A DNA stretch of 64,000 bases from the NCBI RefSeq assembly GCF_030411955.1, contig NZ_JASNRA010000016.1, positions 51,939 to 115,938 of the forward strand, written 5' to 3'. Of the stretch, positions 17,570 to 27,700 are shown one piece after another. Each line of letters opens with the position of its first letter. Positions within the stretch are counted from its first letter, which is position 1. The position numbers and the translations under genes were made by a program. This stretch comes from Massilia sp. YIM B02443. Its GTDB lineage: Bacteria; Pseudomonadota; Gammaproteobacteria; Burkholderiales; Burkholderiaceae_D. The notes under the pieces are model-generated. The model saw only the letters and a list, made by a program, of their open reading frames with translations. It did not search any database and was not told the origin of the DNA.

Positions 17570-18604
17570 ATGTCAGCCATGAAGCAAGCCCCCGCCGGCG
17601 CGCCCTACCGCGTGCCGCCCGAACCGAGCCGCCTGCCAGCATTCCTGCTGGCAGTAGCCGTGCACGCCGTTCTGCTGGGCTTCCTGTGGATCGGCATCAG
17701 CTGGCAGACCAAGACTCCGGTCGCGGTCGAGGCCGAAGTATGGGACATGTCGGTGCAGAGCGCCGCCGCGCCCGAGCTGCCGCCGGAACCGGCGCCGGAA
17801 CCCGAGCCGCAGCCGGAGCCTGAACCGACTCCAGCGCCGCCTCCGCCACCGCCGCCACCAGCGCCGGAGCCGGAAGTGGAGCGCCCTGCGCCGACGCCGC
17901 CGGACATCGCCCTGCAGCGCGAAAAGCAGCGCAAGGAAGAAGAAGCCAAGAAACTCGCCGAGAAGCGCGAGGCGGAAAAGCGCGAACGCGCGCTTGAAGA
18001 AGAACGCGAGCGCAAGCGCGAGCTGGCCGAACAGAAGAAGCGCGACGAAGCCGAGCGCAAGCAGAAAGAGCTGGCCGAGAAAAAGGCCGAGGAAGCCAAG
18101 AAGAAAGAAGCCGAAAAGCTGGCAGAAGCCAAGAAGAAGGAAGCCGAGAAGAAGGAAGCCGACAAGCTCGCCGCTGCCGAGAAGAAAAAGGAAGCCGCCG
18201 CCAAGGCGAAAGCCGCCGCCGCCGAAGCCGCCAAGCTGGAGAAATTCCGCCAGGACGAGCTGAAACGCATGGCCGGCGCCATGGGCAGCAGCGGCACCGC
18301 CGCCAAGTCGACCGGGCCGAAGTCGGACGGTGGCTACATCGCCGCGATCACGGCCGCGATCAAGAGCAATACGGCGTATCCAGGCAACACCGACGTGCCG
18401 GGCAATCCAAAGGCGGTGTTCCGCGTGGAGCAGTTGCCGACCGGCGAAATCATGTCGGTGCGCCTGGTAAAAAGCAGCGGTGTGCCGGAATTTGACAGAG
18501 CAGTGGAAAATGGTATCAAGAAAGCATCGCCACTGCCCAAAAAGAAGGACGGCACCGTGGAACGAACGCTCGACGTGAATTTCTCGATGAAAGATTACGA
18601 TTGA
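17570..18604 (+). CDS. tolA: Cell envelope integrity protein TolA
   Basis: A 344-residue single-pass inner membrane protein that links TolQR to TolB/Pal across the periplasm. It has one membrane helix (LPAFLLAVAVHAVLLGFLWIG, about residues 20-42), a Pro/Glu-rich spacer (about 60-105), a long Lys/Glu/Ala single helix (about 115-235) and the C-terminal globular TonB_C-like domain (about 250-344) with a YPGN segment and PTGEIMSVRLVKSSG. An ATG three codons downstream is also usable. It lies in the middle of the tol operon. Confidence 0.96.
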   Translation: MSAMKQAPAGAPYRVPPEPSRLPAFLLAVAVHAVLLGFLWIGISWQTKTPVAVEAEVWDMSVQSAAAPELPPEPAPEPEPQPEPEPTPAPPPPPPPPAPEPEVERPAPTPPDIALQREKQRKEEEAKKLAEKREAEKRERALEEERERKRELAEQKKRDEAERKQKELAEKKAEEAKKKEAEKLAEAKKKEAEKKEADKLAAAEKKKEAAAKAKAAAAEAAKLEKFRQDELKRMAGAMGSSGTAAKSTGPKSDGGYIAAITAAIKSNTAYPGNTDVPGNPKAVFRVEQLPTGEIMSVRLVKSSGVPEFDRAVENGIKKASPLPKKKDGTVERTLDVNFSMKDYD

Positions 18605-18636
18605 TTCGCTTGATTTAAACCAGACAGACTAGAACC

Positions 18637-19908
18637 ATGAAAAAACTCCATCTCTTGCTGTTCAGCGTCTCCCTGGCCATGGGAACGGCTGCCAATGCGC
18701 AGCTGCAAATCGAAATCGCCGGTGTCGGCAGCAACCAGATCCCGGTCGCCGTGGCGGCCTTCGCCGACGAATCGGTGGCCCCGGACAAGGTGTCCGAGAT
18801 CATCCGCGCCGACCTGCAGCGCAGCGGCGTGTTCAAGGTGATCGACGCCGGCCAGGCGATCAGCGAGCGCGACGCCGGCGCCATCAACCTGGCGGCCTTC
18901 AAGGCCAGCGGCGCCGATGCGCTGGTGATCGGCAGCGTGGCGCGCCAGCCGGACGGCCGCTTCGCCGTGCGCTACAAACTGATGGACACCGTCAAGGGCG
19001 GCGAGATCTCGCAGCTGGGTGGCGAAGTGCAGCCGCGCTACACCCGCCTGCAGGCGCACCGCATCGCCGACGACGTCTACGAAAAGCTGACCGGCGTGCG
19101 CGGCATCTTCTCGACCCGCATCGCCTACGTCAAGGAAGACCGCGCCGCGAATCGCTATTCACTGGCCGTGGCCGACGCCGACGGCGAAAACGAAATCATC
19201 GCCACCACCGGCAAGGAACCGATCATTTCGCCGTCCTGGTCGCCCGACGGCAGCAAGGTCGCCTACGTTTCGATGGAAAACCGCAAGCCGGTGGTCTACC
19301 TGCAAGACCTGATGACCGGCCGCCGCAACGTGATCTCGAACGAAAAGGGCAACAACTCGGCGCCGGCCTGGTCGCCGGACGGCAGCACCCTGGCCGTGGC
19401 CCTGTCGAAGGATGGCAATACCGAAATCTATTCGGTGCGCTCGGACGGCAGCGGCCACCGCCGCCTGACCAACAGCCCGGCGATCGACACCGAGCCGCAG
19501 TTCTCGGCCGACGGCAAGACCATTTACTTCACCAGCGACCGCAGCGGCGGCCCGCAGATCTACAAGATGAGCGTTTCGGGCGGTAACGCGACCCGCGTCA
19601 CGTTCAACGGCAACTACAACATCAGCCCGCGCGTGTCGTCCGACGGCAAGACGCTGGCATGGATCTCGCAGCGTGGCGGCGGATTCTCCTTATATGCGAT
19701 GGACCTGGCGAGCGGCCAGGAACTGCGCCTGGCCGATGGGGCCACCGAACCGAGTTTTTCGCCTAACGGCAAGTACATCATGTATGCAACCAAGGGCGGC
19801 GGGCGTGTCTCGCTTGCAGTGGTGTCTGTGGATGGACGCGTCAAGCAACGCTTGACGACCAAAGCGGGAAACATTCGGGAGCCCAGCTGGGGTCCCTTCA
19901 TGAAGTAA
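18637..19908 (+). CDS. tolB: Tol-Pal system beta-propeller protein TolB
   Basis: A 423-residue periplasmic protein with a signal peptide cut after ANA (about residue 21), an N-terminal alpha/beta domain (about 25-165) and a six-bladed beta-propeller. The blades show repeated SPSWSPDGSKVAYVS, SAPAWSPDGSTLAVALS, and TEPQFSADGKTIYFTSDRSG-type units. TolB binds Pal and TolA and helps position Pal during division. It starts 32 bases after tolA. Both length and repeats are standard. Confidence 0.97.
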   Translation: MKKLHLLLFSVSLAMGTAANAQLQIEIAGVGSNQIPVAVAAFADESVAPDKVSEIIRADLQRSGVFKVIDAGQAISERDAGAINLAAFKASGADALVIGSVARQPDGRFAVRYKLMDTVKGGEISQLGGEVQPRYTRLQAHRIADDVYEKLTGVRGIFSTRIAYVKEDRAANRYSLAVADADGENEIIATTGKEPIISPSWSPDGSKVAYVSMENRKPVVYLQDLMTGRRNVISNEKGNNSAPAWSPDGSTLAVALSKDGNTEIYSVRSDGSGHRRLTNSPAIDTEPQFSADGKTIYFTSDRSGGPQIYKMSVSGGNATRVTFNGNYNISPRVSSDGKTLAWISQRGGGFSLYAMDLASGQELRLADGATEPSFSPNGKYIMYATKGGGRVSLAVVSVDGRVKQRLTTKAGNIREPSWGPFMK

Positions 19909-19942
19909 GAAGTAAAACCTTAACCAGAACAGGAGAAAATCC

Positions 19943-20470
19943 ATGCGCAACTTCAAGAGTGTCGCTTTCATCGCTACCGCAGCAACCCTTCTCGCCGCTT
20001 GCTCGTCGTCGCCAAAGCTGAACGAGACCCCGGTCGTCGAAAAGTCGCCGGAACCGGCAGCCGCCGCACCGGCCGACACCCGTGACATCCGTCCGGTCGA
20101 GACCGGCAGCGTCGACCCGCTGAACGATCCGAAAGGCGTGCTGGCCAACCGTAGCGTCTACTTCGACTACGACAGCTTCGTGGTCCGCGCCGACGGCCAG
20201 CCGGTGGTGCAGAACCACTCGGGCTACCTGACCAAGAACACCTCGCGTAAAGTCCTGATCCAGGGCAACACCGACGAACGCGGCGGCACCGAGTACAACC
20301 TGGCCCTGGGCCAGAAGCGTGCCGAAGCCGTGCGTCGCTCGATGGCGTCGCTGGGCGTGTCGGAAGGCCAGATGGAAGCCGTGTCGCTGGGCGAAGAGAA
20401 GCCAAAGGCAACCGGCAGCAACGAAGAAGCGTGGGCTGAAAACCGCCGCGCCGACATCGTGTACCAGTAA
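19943..20470 (+). CDS. pal: Peptidoglycan-associated lipoprotein Pal
   Basis: A 175-residue outer-membrane lipoprotein with lipobox LLAAC (Cys near residue 20), a short disordered tether, and a C-terminal OmpA-like domain that binds meso-diaminopimelate in peptidoglycan (VYFDYDSFVV, GNTDERGGTEYNLALGQKRAEAVRR). It has a good ribosome site (AGGAGAAAATCC). A strong intrinsic terminator follows, so cpoB downstream is probably made at lower level. Confidence 0.97.
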   Translation: MRNFKSVAFIATAATLLAACSSSPKLNETPVVEKSPEPAAAAPADTRDIRPVETGSVDPLNDPKGVLANRSVYFDYDSFVVRADGQPVVQNHSGYLTKNTSRKVLIQGNTDERGGTEYNLALGQKRAEAVRRSMASLGVSEGQMEAVSLGEEKPKATGSNEEAWAENRRADIVYQ

Positions 20471-20509
20471 TAGATAGTCATCAAGCGGCCGGCAAGGCCG
20501 ATTGACACG

Positions 20510-20549
20510 GGGCGGGACGCAGTGCAGACTGCTACCCGCCCTGTTTTTT
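20510..20549 (+). terminator. Intrinsic terminator between pal and cpoB
   Basis: A GGGCGGG / CCCGCCC outer stem with an inner GCAGT / ACTGC helix (two-base internal loops), followed by TGTTTTTT. It ends the tol operon after pal. Partial read-through or a separate promoter is needed for cpoB. Confidence 0.85.
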
Positions 20550-20583
20550 ATCTCTGCAACGGTTTAGTAACGAAAGAGCAACC

Positions 20584-21339
20584 ATGATCAAACTGTCCCC
20601 GTCCCGCCTCGCCTGCCTGTTCCTGGCGGCCTGGATGCCGCTGCAGGCATCGGCCGGCCTGCTCGACGATGAGGAAGCGCGCCGCGCGATCCTCGACCTG
20701 CGCACAAAGGTCGACAACATCGCCCGCGAGCTGAACGGCCGTGTCGACGCCAAGGCGGACAAGTCGGTCACCATCGACATGCTGAACCAGCACGAGCAGA
20801 CCATGCAGGAACTGGCGCGCCTGCGCGGCCAGATCGAGGTGCTGGCCAACGAGGTGGCCAAGGCCCAGAACAGCCAGAAGCAGCTGTACGCCGACCTCGA
20901 CGCGCGCCTGAAGAAGGTCGAGCCGCAGCAGGAAACCATCGACGGCCAGACCGCCGCGGTGCTGCCGACCGAAAAGACCGCCTACGAGGCCGCCACCGCC
21001 CTGTTCCAGTCGGGCGACTACAAGGGCGCCGCCGGCGCGCTGCAAGACTTCGTGCGGCGCTACCCGGATTCGGCCTACGCCTCGAACGCGCAATACTGGC
21101 TGGGCAACACCTATTACGCACTGGGCGACTACAAGAAGGCCATCGCGGCCCAGGAAGTGGTCACCAGCACCTACAACACCAGCGCCAAGGCGCCGGACGC
21201 GATGCTGAACATCGCCAGCAGCTACGCCCTGCTCAAGGACAACAAGAACGCCAAGAAGGCGTTGCAGCAGCTGGTGTCCAAGTATCCGAGCTCGAGCGCT
21301 GCGCAGACGGCGCGCGACCGGCTGGCTTCGCTGAAGTAA
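20584..21339 (+). CDS. cpoB: Cell division coordinator CpoB (YbgF)
   Basis: A 251-residue periplasmic protein. The signal peptide ends after ASA (about residue 23). An N-terminal coiled coil (about 30-125) for trimerisation carries the LLDDEEARRAILDLR motif. TPR repeats follow (about 135-250), with ATALFQSGDYKGA, AQYWLGNTYYALGDYKKAI and APDAMLNIASSYA. CpoB links Tol constriction to PBP1b-driven septal synthesis. It is the last tol-pal gene, after a terminator. Confidence 0.95.
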   Translation: MIKLSPSRLACLFLAAWMPLQASAGLLDDEEARRAILDLRTKVDNIARELNGRVDAKADKSVTIDMLNQHEQTMQELARLRGQIEVLANEVAKAQNSQKQLYADLDARLKKVEPQQETIDGQTAAVLPTEKTAYEAATALFQSGDYKGAAGALQDFVRRYPDSAYASNAQYWLGNTYYALGDYKKAIAAQEVVTSTYNTSAKAPDAMLNIASSYALLKDNKNAKKALQQLVSKYPSSSAAQTARDRLASLK

Positions 21340-21373
21340 TTCATCGTCGTGTTGCGCCCGATCAGCGCAACAA

Positions 21374-21402
21374 TTGACAAGGGTGTGGTCGCGCCCTATA
21401 AT
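21374..21402 (+). promoter_or_regulatory. Consensus sigma70 promoter of tRNA-Lys
   Basis: TTGACA (21374-21379) and TATAAT (21397-21402) match the consensus exactly with a 17-base spacer. Transcription would begin a few bases before the tRNA. Confidence 0.93.
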
Positions 21403-21413
21403 CTTGCTTCTTC

Positions 21414-21489
21414 GGGTCGTTAGCTCAGCTGGTAGAGCAGCGGACTTTTAATCCGTTGGTCGCAGGTTCGAATCCCGCACGGCCTACCA
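21414..21489 (+). tRNA. tRNA-Lys (anticodon TTT)
   Basis: A 76-base cloverleaf. The acceptor arm GGGTCGT pairs with ACGGCCT, including G-T wobbles. The D arm is AGCTCAGCTGGTAGAGC. The anticodon loop CTTTTAA sits on a CGGA/TCCG stem. The T arm has GGTTCGAATCC, and CCA is encoded. It is the left neighbour of the vgrG/rhs island. tRNA genes are common integration sites, but I see no repeated 3'-end copy downstream. Confidence 0.97.
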
Positions 21490-21511
21490 AAGAATTTGCA
21501 GTATTAAATGA

Positions 21512-21543
21512 AGGCGTTACGAGTGATCGTGACGCCTTTTTTT
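21512..21543 (+). terminator. Intrinsic terminator of tRNA-Lys
   Basis: An 11-bp stem AGGCGTTACGA / TCGTGACGCCT (one G-T pair) with a GTGA loop and an uninterrupted T-run of about seven, starting 23 bases after the tRNA. Confidence 0.93.
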
Positions 21544-21733
21544 ATTTCTGCGGCAATCCCCTCCTCTCCCTGTCGTGTCCTGTTTGCGACGCGCAGCACC
21601 TCTCTCATTACTTCCGTGTGGTTCGGCATCTACATCTGCAACGCGCCGGTGCAGTGCCTTGCGTTTCCTCATTGGTCCTCCACAACTTGATGACTACAGT
21701 CAATAAGTCCGGATCAACTGACGAGCCAAGACG

Positions 21734-24700
21734 ATGACTGACGTGCTATCTCTGCTGGAAGCCCATCAAAGCACACGCATACTGCGCCTGTCGTTCCCGG
21801 CAAACGACGGCCCGCCAGTCAGGCTGATGGTGAACCGGTTCGAGGGTACGGAATACCTGTCGCGCGACTTCGAATTCAAGGTCGAACTCCTGAGCGACGA
21901 CGCCGGGATGGAACTTGAGGCAATGCACGGCAAGCTGCTATGCGTCTCGCTGGTGCAGGTGGACGGCAGCCTGCGTCCGTTCACCGGTTATGTCACCTCG
22001 TTCAAGCTGGTCAAAACGGATGGCGGCGTGGTCTTCTACGAAGCCGTCTTGCAGCCATGGCTGGCGTACGCGCGCCTGCGCCGGAACAACCGTTTATTCC
22101 ATGCCCGCAGTCTGAGCGAGCAGACGGCAACCATCTTCGCCGGTTATGAGCGCCTGCCCGCATGGGAGTGGAAAGTCGCCGGCGAACAGCCGCAGTTCAC
22201 GATGGCCACGCAGTGGGATGAGACCGATCACAACTACCTGTGCCGGCGCTGGGAAGCGGCGGGCTACTGCTATTGGTACGAGCACAGCGGCGAAGGCCAT
22301 ACACTGATGGTCTGCGATGACACCCGCGCCGCGGAGTCGATTGATGGCCCCTCGCCCGGCATCCGCTTCCATGGCGCCGGCGGCTCGGCCGAGGAAGACG
22401 CGATCATCCAATGGAGCGCCATGCGCCAGTGGGCGTCCGGACAAACGGCGGTGAGCGGCTTCGACTTCAAGAACCCGCGCCCGGTACATGCGGAGACCGT
22501 CACCATCGACCGCCAAGGCGATATGCCGCAGCTTGAGGTACACAGCTACGAAGGACATTACGGCTTCAGGCACCAGTCGGGCGCCGACCGGCTCGCGCGC
22601 TTGCGCATGGAAGAAATCGAAGCCCGCGGCAAGCTGTATGAAGCGCAAGGCAACAACCGGCGCGCGGCTGCGGGCAGGTGGTTCAGGCTGCTTGAGCATT
22701 TCAGCCAGCGCGAGGACAGCGAATTCCTGATCCTCGAGGTGCATCACCAAGCCAGCAATAACTACCTGCAAGGCAAGGACACGGTCGCCGAGTACAAGAA
22801 CCGCATGCTGTGCCAGCCCAAGGCCGTGCCCTGGCGTCCGGGCCGCAGTTTCAACAGCACGGACACCAGACTGCTGGCCCTGCAGACCGCCACCGTGGTT
22901 GGCGTAGAAGGCCAGGGCAGCCTGAACGTGGACCAGTACGGCCGCATCCAGGTCAGGTTTCACTGGGATCGCGACGACAGCGGCAGCTGCTGGGTGCGGG
23001 TAAGCAGCAACTGGGCCGGTGGCGAGAAGGGTTTGAGCAGCCATCCGCGGGTGGGATCGGAAGTGATTGTGCAATGGCTCGACGGAAATCCCGACCATCC
23101 GATCGTAACCGGCTCGGTGTACAACCAGGGCTTCATGCCGCCCTGGAAGCTGCCCGAACAGCGGGCGCTGATGGGCCTCAGAAGCCGCGAGCTGAGCGCC
23201 GGCGGCGGCAACACCCCGGGCGGACGCAGCAACCACATGGTGCTGGATGACACCCAGGGACAGATCCAGGCCCAGCTCAAGAGCGACCATCTGGCCAGCC
23301 AGCTCAGCCTCGGCCATATCAACCGCATCGACGGCAATGCCGGCCGCACGGGGCCGCGCGGCCAGGGCTTCGAGCTGCGCACCGACGGCCGCGGCGCGCT
23401 GCGTGCGCAGCAGGGCCTGCTGATCAGCACCGAAGGACGGCCGAACGCCCGCGCCCATATCACCGACATGGAGGAGACGCTGGCGCGCATGAAGCAGGGG
23501 CAGGAGCTGCACGACAGCCTGTCGCAGACGGCGCAGCAGGCGCACGCCCACCAACCGGGCGACCAGGACCAGGTCGTCGCCGTGCTGCAGGCGCAGGTCG
23601 ACGCCATCCAGGGCCAGGGTGGCGCACCCGCGCAAGGCGAATTCCCCGAGTTCCGTGATCCCCACCTGGTTCTCGCCAGCCCAGCCGGCATCGAAACCAC
23701 CACCCAGGGTTCCACCCACCTGATGAGCGTGGAACACACCGTTCTGACCAGCGGCGGCCATGCCAGCCTGAGTGCGGGCAAGAGCCTGCTCGTCAGCGTC
23801 AAGGAAGCGGTGCGCATGTTTGCCTACAAGGCCGGCATGAAACTGGTGGCGGCCAGCGCGGACATCGACATCAGCGCCTTGAAGGACAGCGTCAACATCC
23901 TGGCCAAGCTCAACATCACCCACACCGCCAACCGGATCACGATCACGGCCAAGGAAGAGGTGGTGATCAACGGCGGCACCAGCTTCAGCCGCTGGAACGC
24001 ATCGGGCATCGTGCATGGCACCAAGGGCACGTGGCGCCAGCATGCGGCAGAGCACAGCTTCGTCCCCGGCAAAAGTGAAGGCACGCCGCCCCTGCCGCAA
24101 ACCGTGCAGCTGGCGCCGGGGCAGCTCGACCTGTATCACCAGTACGTGAATGCGGAAGGCGCCAAGCGCCAGGGCATCCAGCACGGCGAGTACACCGTGG
24201 TCGACGCCGAAGGTGGCGTCCACCAGGGAACACTCGACGGCAACGGATTTGCCAGCGTGACCGGCCTCCCGATGGGGATGGCCACGGTCACCTACGGCAA
24301 GGACCCGCGTGACCCGTGGGATGACGACAGCTATTTGGGCCAGGAAAGCGAATGGCCGGCCGTGGCGCTGCCCGGGACCGGTGTCGCTGATCTGCTGACG
24401 TCTGACTGGCCAGCGCCGATGCGGCAAAACGCCGCACCGTTCGCCGGCGTCAAAGGTGCGGCGGGCAGTCTCGACGGGGCAGCCGGGAAGCTGGGCGCGA
24501 TTGCGCACGCCGCAGAGCATGCGGCAAGCGCGGTGCAGTGGCTGAAAAAAGGCGGCGCACAAGCATTGCTGGCGCCGATAGCTCAGGCGGGCATGGCCAA
24601 GGTTGCGGCCACGCTCCCGGGCGGCGCGACGGTGCTCAACACCTACGCCGCAATCAGTGCCGGCAAGCCTGCCGCCGCCATCGCCTCCACGCTTGGCTTG

Positions 24701-24766
24701 CCCGGATCGCTGCCGCGCATCGACGCTGAAGTACCGTCTTTGATCCCTAAAAAATCCGTCATATAA
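21734..24766 (+). CDS. vgrG: Type VI secretion tip protein VgrG (TssI) with extended C-terminus
   Basis: A 1010-residue spike protein. The N-terminal gp27-like part (about 20-370) begins RLSFPANDGPPVRLMVNRFEG. The gp5 OB-fold (about 385-470) has GRIQVRFHWDRD and SSHPRVGSEVIVQWLDGNPDHP. A DUF2345 beta-prism (about 650-800) follows. Beyond this lie about 210 extra residues: a transthyretin-like segment (GEYTVVDAEGGVHQGTLDG) and an Ala/Gly-rich tail that probably docks the cargo. The rhs gene starts nine bases after its stop, which marks that Rhs as its cargo. The protein would be loaded on the Hcp tube of a T6SS encoded elsewhere. The Shine-Dalgarno is weak. Confidence 0.95.
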   Translation: MTDVLSLLEAHQSTRILRLSFPANDGPPVRLMVNRFEGTEYLSRDFEFKVELLSDDAGMELEAMHGKLLCVSLVQVDGSLRPFTGYVTSFKLVKTDGGVVFYEAVLQPWLAYARLRRNNRLFHARSLSEQTATIFAGYERLPAWEWKVAGEQPQFTMATQWDETDHNYLCRRWEAAGYCYWYEHSGEGHTLMVCDDTRAAESIDGPSPGIRFHGAGGSAEEDAIIQWSAMRQWASGQTAVSGFDFKNPRPVHAETVTIDRQGDMPQLEVHSYEGHYGFRHQSGADRLARLRMEEIEARGKLYEAQGNNRRAAAGRWFRLLEHFSQREDSEFLILEVHHQASNNYLQGKDTVAEYKNRMLCQPKAVPWRPGRSFNSTDTRLLALQTATVVGVEGQGSLNVDQYGRIQVRFHWDRDDSGSCWVRVSSNWAGGEKGLSSHPRVGSEVIVQWLDGNPDHPIVTGSVYNQGFMPPWKLPEQRALMGLRSRELSAGGGNTPGGRSNHMVLDDTQGQIQAQLKSDHLASQLSLGHINRIDGNAGRTGPRGQGFELRTDGRGALRAQQGLLISTEGRPNARAHITDMEETLARMKQGQELHDSLSQTAQQAHAHQPGDQDQVVAVLQAQVDAIQGQGGAPAQGEFPEFRDPHLVLASPAGIETTTQGSTHLMSVEHTVLTSGGHASLSAGKSLLVSVKEAVRMFAYKAGMKLVAASADIDISALKDSVNILAKLNITHTANRITITAKEEVVINGGTSFSRWNASGIVHGTKGTWRQHAAEHSFVPGKSEGTPPLPQTVQLAPGQLDLYHQYVNAEGAKRQGIQHGEYTVVDAEGGVHQGTLDGNGFASVTGLPMGMATVTYGKDPRDPWDDDSYLGQESEWPAVALPGTGVADLLTSDWPAPMRQNAAPFAGVKGAAGSLDGAAGKLGAIAHAAEHAASAVQWLKKGGAQALLAPIAQAGMAKVAATLPGGATVLNTYAAISAGKPAAAIASTLGLPGSLPRIDAEVPSLIPKKSVI

Positions 24767-24775
24767 AAAGCCATC

Positions 24776-27700
24776 ATGAGCGAATCCACGCAAGTCTCGT
24801 CCAAGTCCCCAGAGCGCGCGCCGGAGGTTGCAGTTGCCCCGCTCAACACCATCGACCAGCGCGACGTCGCCGCCGGCGCCGCCGCCTTCGACAAATGGCT
24901 GCGCAAGATCAGCTACGACTACGTCACGCTGGAGCGCCTGAGCACGGTGGCGGGCAGCCTGCCGGTGATCGGCAACATCATGGCGCTGATCGACGCCATC
25001 ATGGATATCGTGGAGATCATCCAGAAAGGCCTCGCCAAGGGCGCTAAGGAAATCGATTTCCTGCTATGGGTGAGCCTGGGCATCAACCTGATCGGCGTGG
25101 CCCCGGGGGCGGGAAACGCGGCGCGCATGAGCCTGCGGCCGGCCCTGCACTTGGTTCGGCAAAAGCTGGCGCCGGGCGTCAAGGATCTCGGTACTGCATT
25201 GATCGAGGTGCTGATCATGCACCTCAACGCCACGCTGGCGGGCGAGATCGACAAGTTCGTCGACAGTGCGATGGCAAAGCTGGCGGGCATCCTGGACGAT
25301 TGCGCCAATACTTCCGACGGCATCGCCGACGATCTAATCAAGATCCTCAACCGCTGCATCGGCACAGAACCGATGTTCGACGTAGCCGCCCCGGCGGAAG
25401 TGGAAGACAAGCTGCACGACCCCGAGGTGAAAAGTAGCTGGCGCCGCATGCTTGGCGCCCTTGGCCAGCAGTACAAAATGGCTGCGAACTACGCGATCGC
25501 CGCGGCAGCCAGCCACTTGCCGGATAGCGCGGTGGCTGGCGTGAAGGGTATCATCGGCCACCTGACCGACTTCAAGCCAGCGTTTCGCGGCAAGCTCGCC
25601 GCCTTGGCCGACGAACAGACGCAGATGAGCATCCAGTGGATACTGATGCGGCTGCGTGACGCAGTCATCAAGCACAAGAAGCGGTATCCGGCACTGGTCC
25701 CATCGAGCAAGGGCGCCGATCACAAGAAGAACAATCCCAGCCATGGACTGGCCACCACTAGAGGTCAACACCCGGCCACGGGCGACGCCAACGCCTGCAA
25801 GCTATGCCCAGCCAAAGGCGGCACCGCGCGTTCGATCAGCTTCGCCACCGGCGCCGAAACCTTCACCCACACCGATTTCGTATTGGATGCGCCGCTGCCC
25901 ATCGAATGGAGCCGCACCTACCGCAGCCAGCTGAGCGCCTACGACCGAGGGAATCTCGGCGCGCGCTGGCTTACTCCGTACAGCACCCGCATTGACGTCG
26001 TCGGCCAAGGCAAGCCCACTGCCCTGCTCTACCACGCCCCTGACGGGCGCAGCCACCGCTATCCGTGGCTGGGCATCGGCGAGCGGCATTATGATCCGAT
26101 CGAGCAAATCACGCTCACCCGCATGAGCGTCGCCCTGCTCACGCTCGACTTTGGCAAACCCCTGCCGGAGGGCGAAGCAAGCAGCTGGCGCGAAACCTAC
26201 GAGCTGGTCGACACCGTACGCGCCAAGGCTGCCGAGATGGGCAAGCAGCACTTCCGCCTGATCGCACTGCACTCCCGCGACGGCGCCGCGCTCGGCCTGC
26301 GCTACGACCACGTTGTCGCCAATGGCCAGCATGCCGGCGAGGAGGTGCTCAGCGACATCATCAGCAAGCAGGGCGAGACCATCGTCGCCCATGCCGGCAC
26401 CCAGGTCGACCTCGACAGCGGCTTTATCCGCGCTCTCTGGGAAATCCGCGACGGCAAGCTGGTACGCCAGCTCGCCGCCTATGACTATGACGAGCACGGC
26501 GATCTGATTCGCGCTCAGGACGAAAACGGCGCCACCTGGCGGTACGAATACGACCGCCACCTCATTACCCGCTACACCGACCGCACTGGGCGCGGCATGA
26601 ACCTCGCCTACGACACAAGCATCGACAGCGGCGCCCACGCCAAAGCGATCCGCGAGTGGGCTGACGACGGCAGCTTCGACACCCGGCTCGAATGGGACAA
26701 GAACATCCGCCTAACTTACGTCACCGACGCTCTCGGCCAGGAGACCCGCTACTACTATGACATCGCTGGCTACACCTACCGTATCGTGCATCCGGACGGC
26801 CTCGAGGAATGGTTCTATCGCGACGACGCCAAGAATGTCGTGCGCCATATCGACACCGACGGCAGCAGCGAGCATCACGCTTACGATGTGCATGGCAACC
26901 TGCTCACCCATACGCGCGCAGACGGTTGCCAAGTCCACTTCGAGTATGACGGCCAGCACCGCATCACCCGCATCCGGGATGGCGAAGGCGGCATTTGGCG
27001 GCGTGAGTACAATGGCCAAGGTCACCTGGTCGAGGAAACGGACCCGCGCGGTAACAAGACCCAATACGCGTATGACAAAGTTGGCCGGCCCGTCGAAGTT
27101 ACCGACGCCAAGGGTGGCGTCACGAAACTCGCCTACACCCCGGACGGCCAGCTCGCCAGCGTCACCGACTGTTCCGGGCACAGCAGCCAGTGGGAATACG
27201 ACGACCGCAAGCGCCTGATCAAGAGCATCGACGCTGTCGGCAACATCACCCGCTACCGCTACACCCCTCTCACTGCCGAAACGCTGGCGCAAGCGCACAG
27301 CGAAGGCAGCGACAGCGGCAATCATCCCGGCCAGCTCGAAGCCATCGTCCACCCCGACGGCAGCCTGGAGCAACTGCAGCACGACGCTGAAGGGCGACTG
27401 CTCATGCACACCGATGCGCTCGCGCGGATCACCTCCTACCGGTACACGACGACCGGACTGATTGAAAGCCGCACTGACGCGCTTGGAAACAGCCTTCGCT
27501 ATGGATGGGACGCGCTCGGCCGCTTGTCCGCATTGGAGAACGAAAACGGCAGCATCTACCGTTTCCAGTACGACCCGGTCGGCCGGCTGCTGCAGGAACA
27601 GGGCTTTGATGGCAAGACGACCGAGTACCGCTACGACGCGGCCAGCGGGGTGTTGACGGAAACCGTCGAAGCCGGCATGAGCACGCACCTCAATTTCGAC

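Noticed and set aside
22094..24793. Minus-strand ORF of about 900 codons opposite vgrG
   Set aside because: Shadow of the VgrG frame, no recognisable domain.
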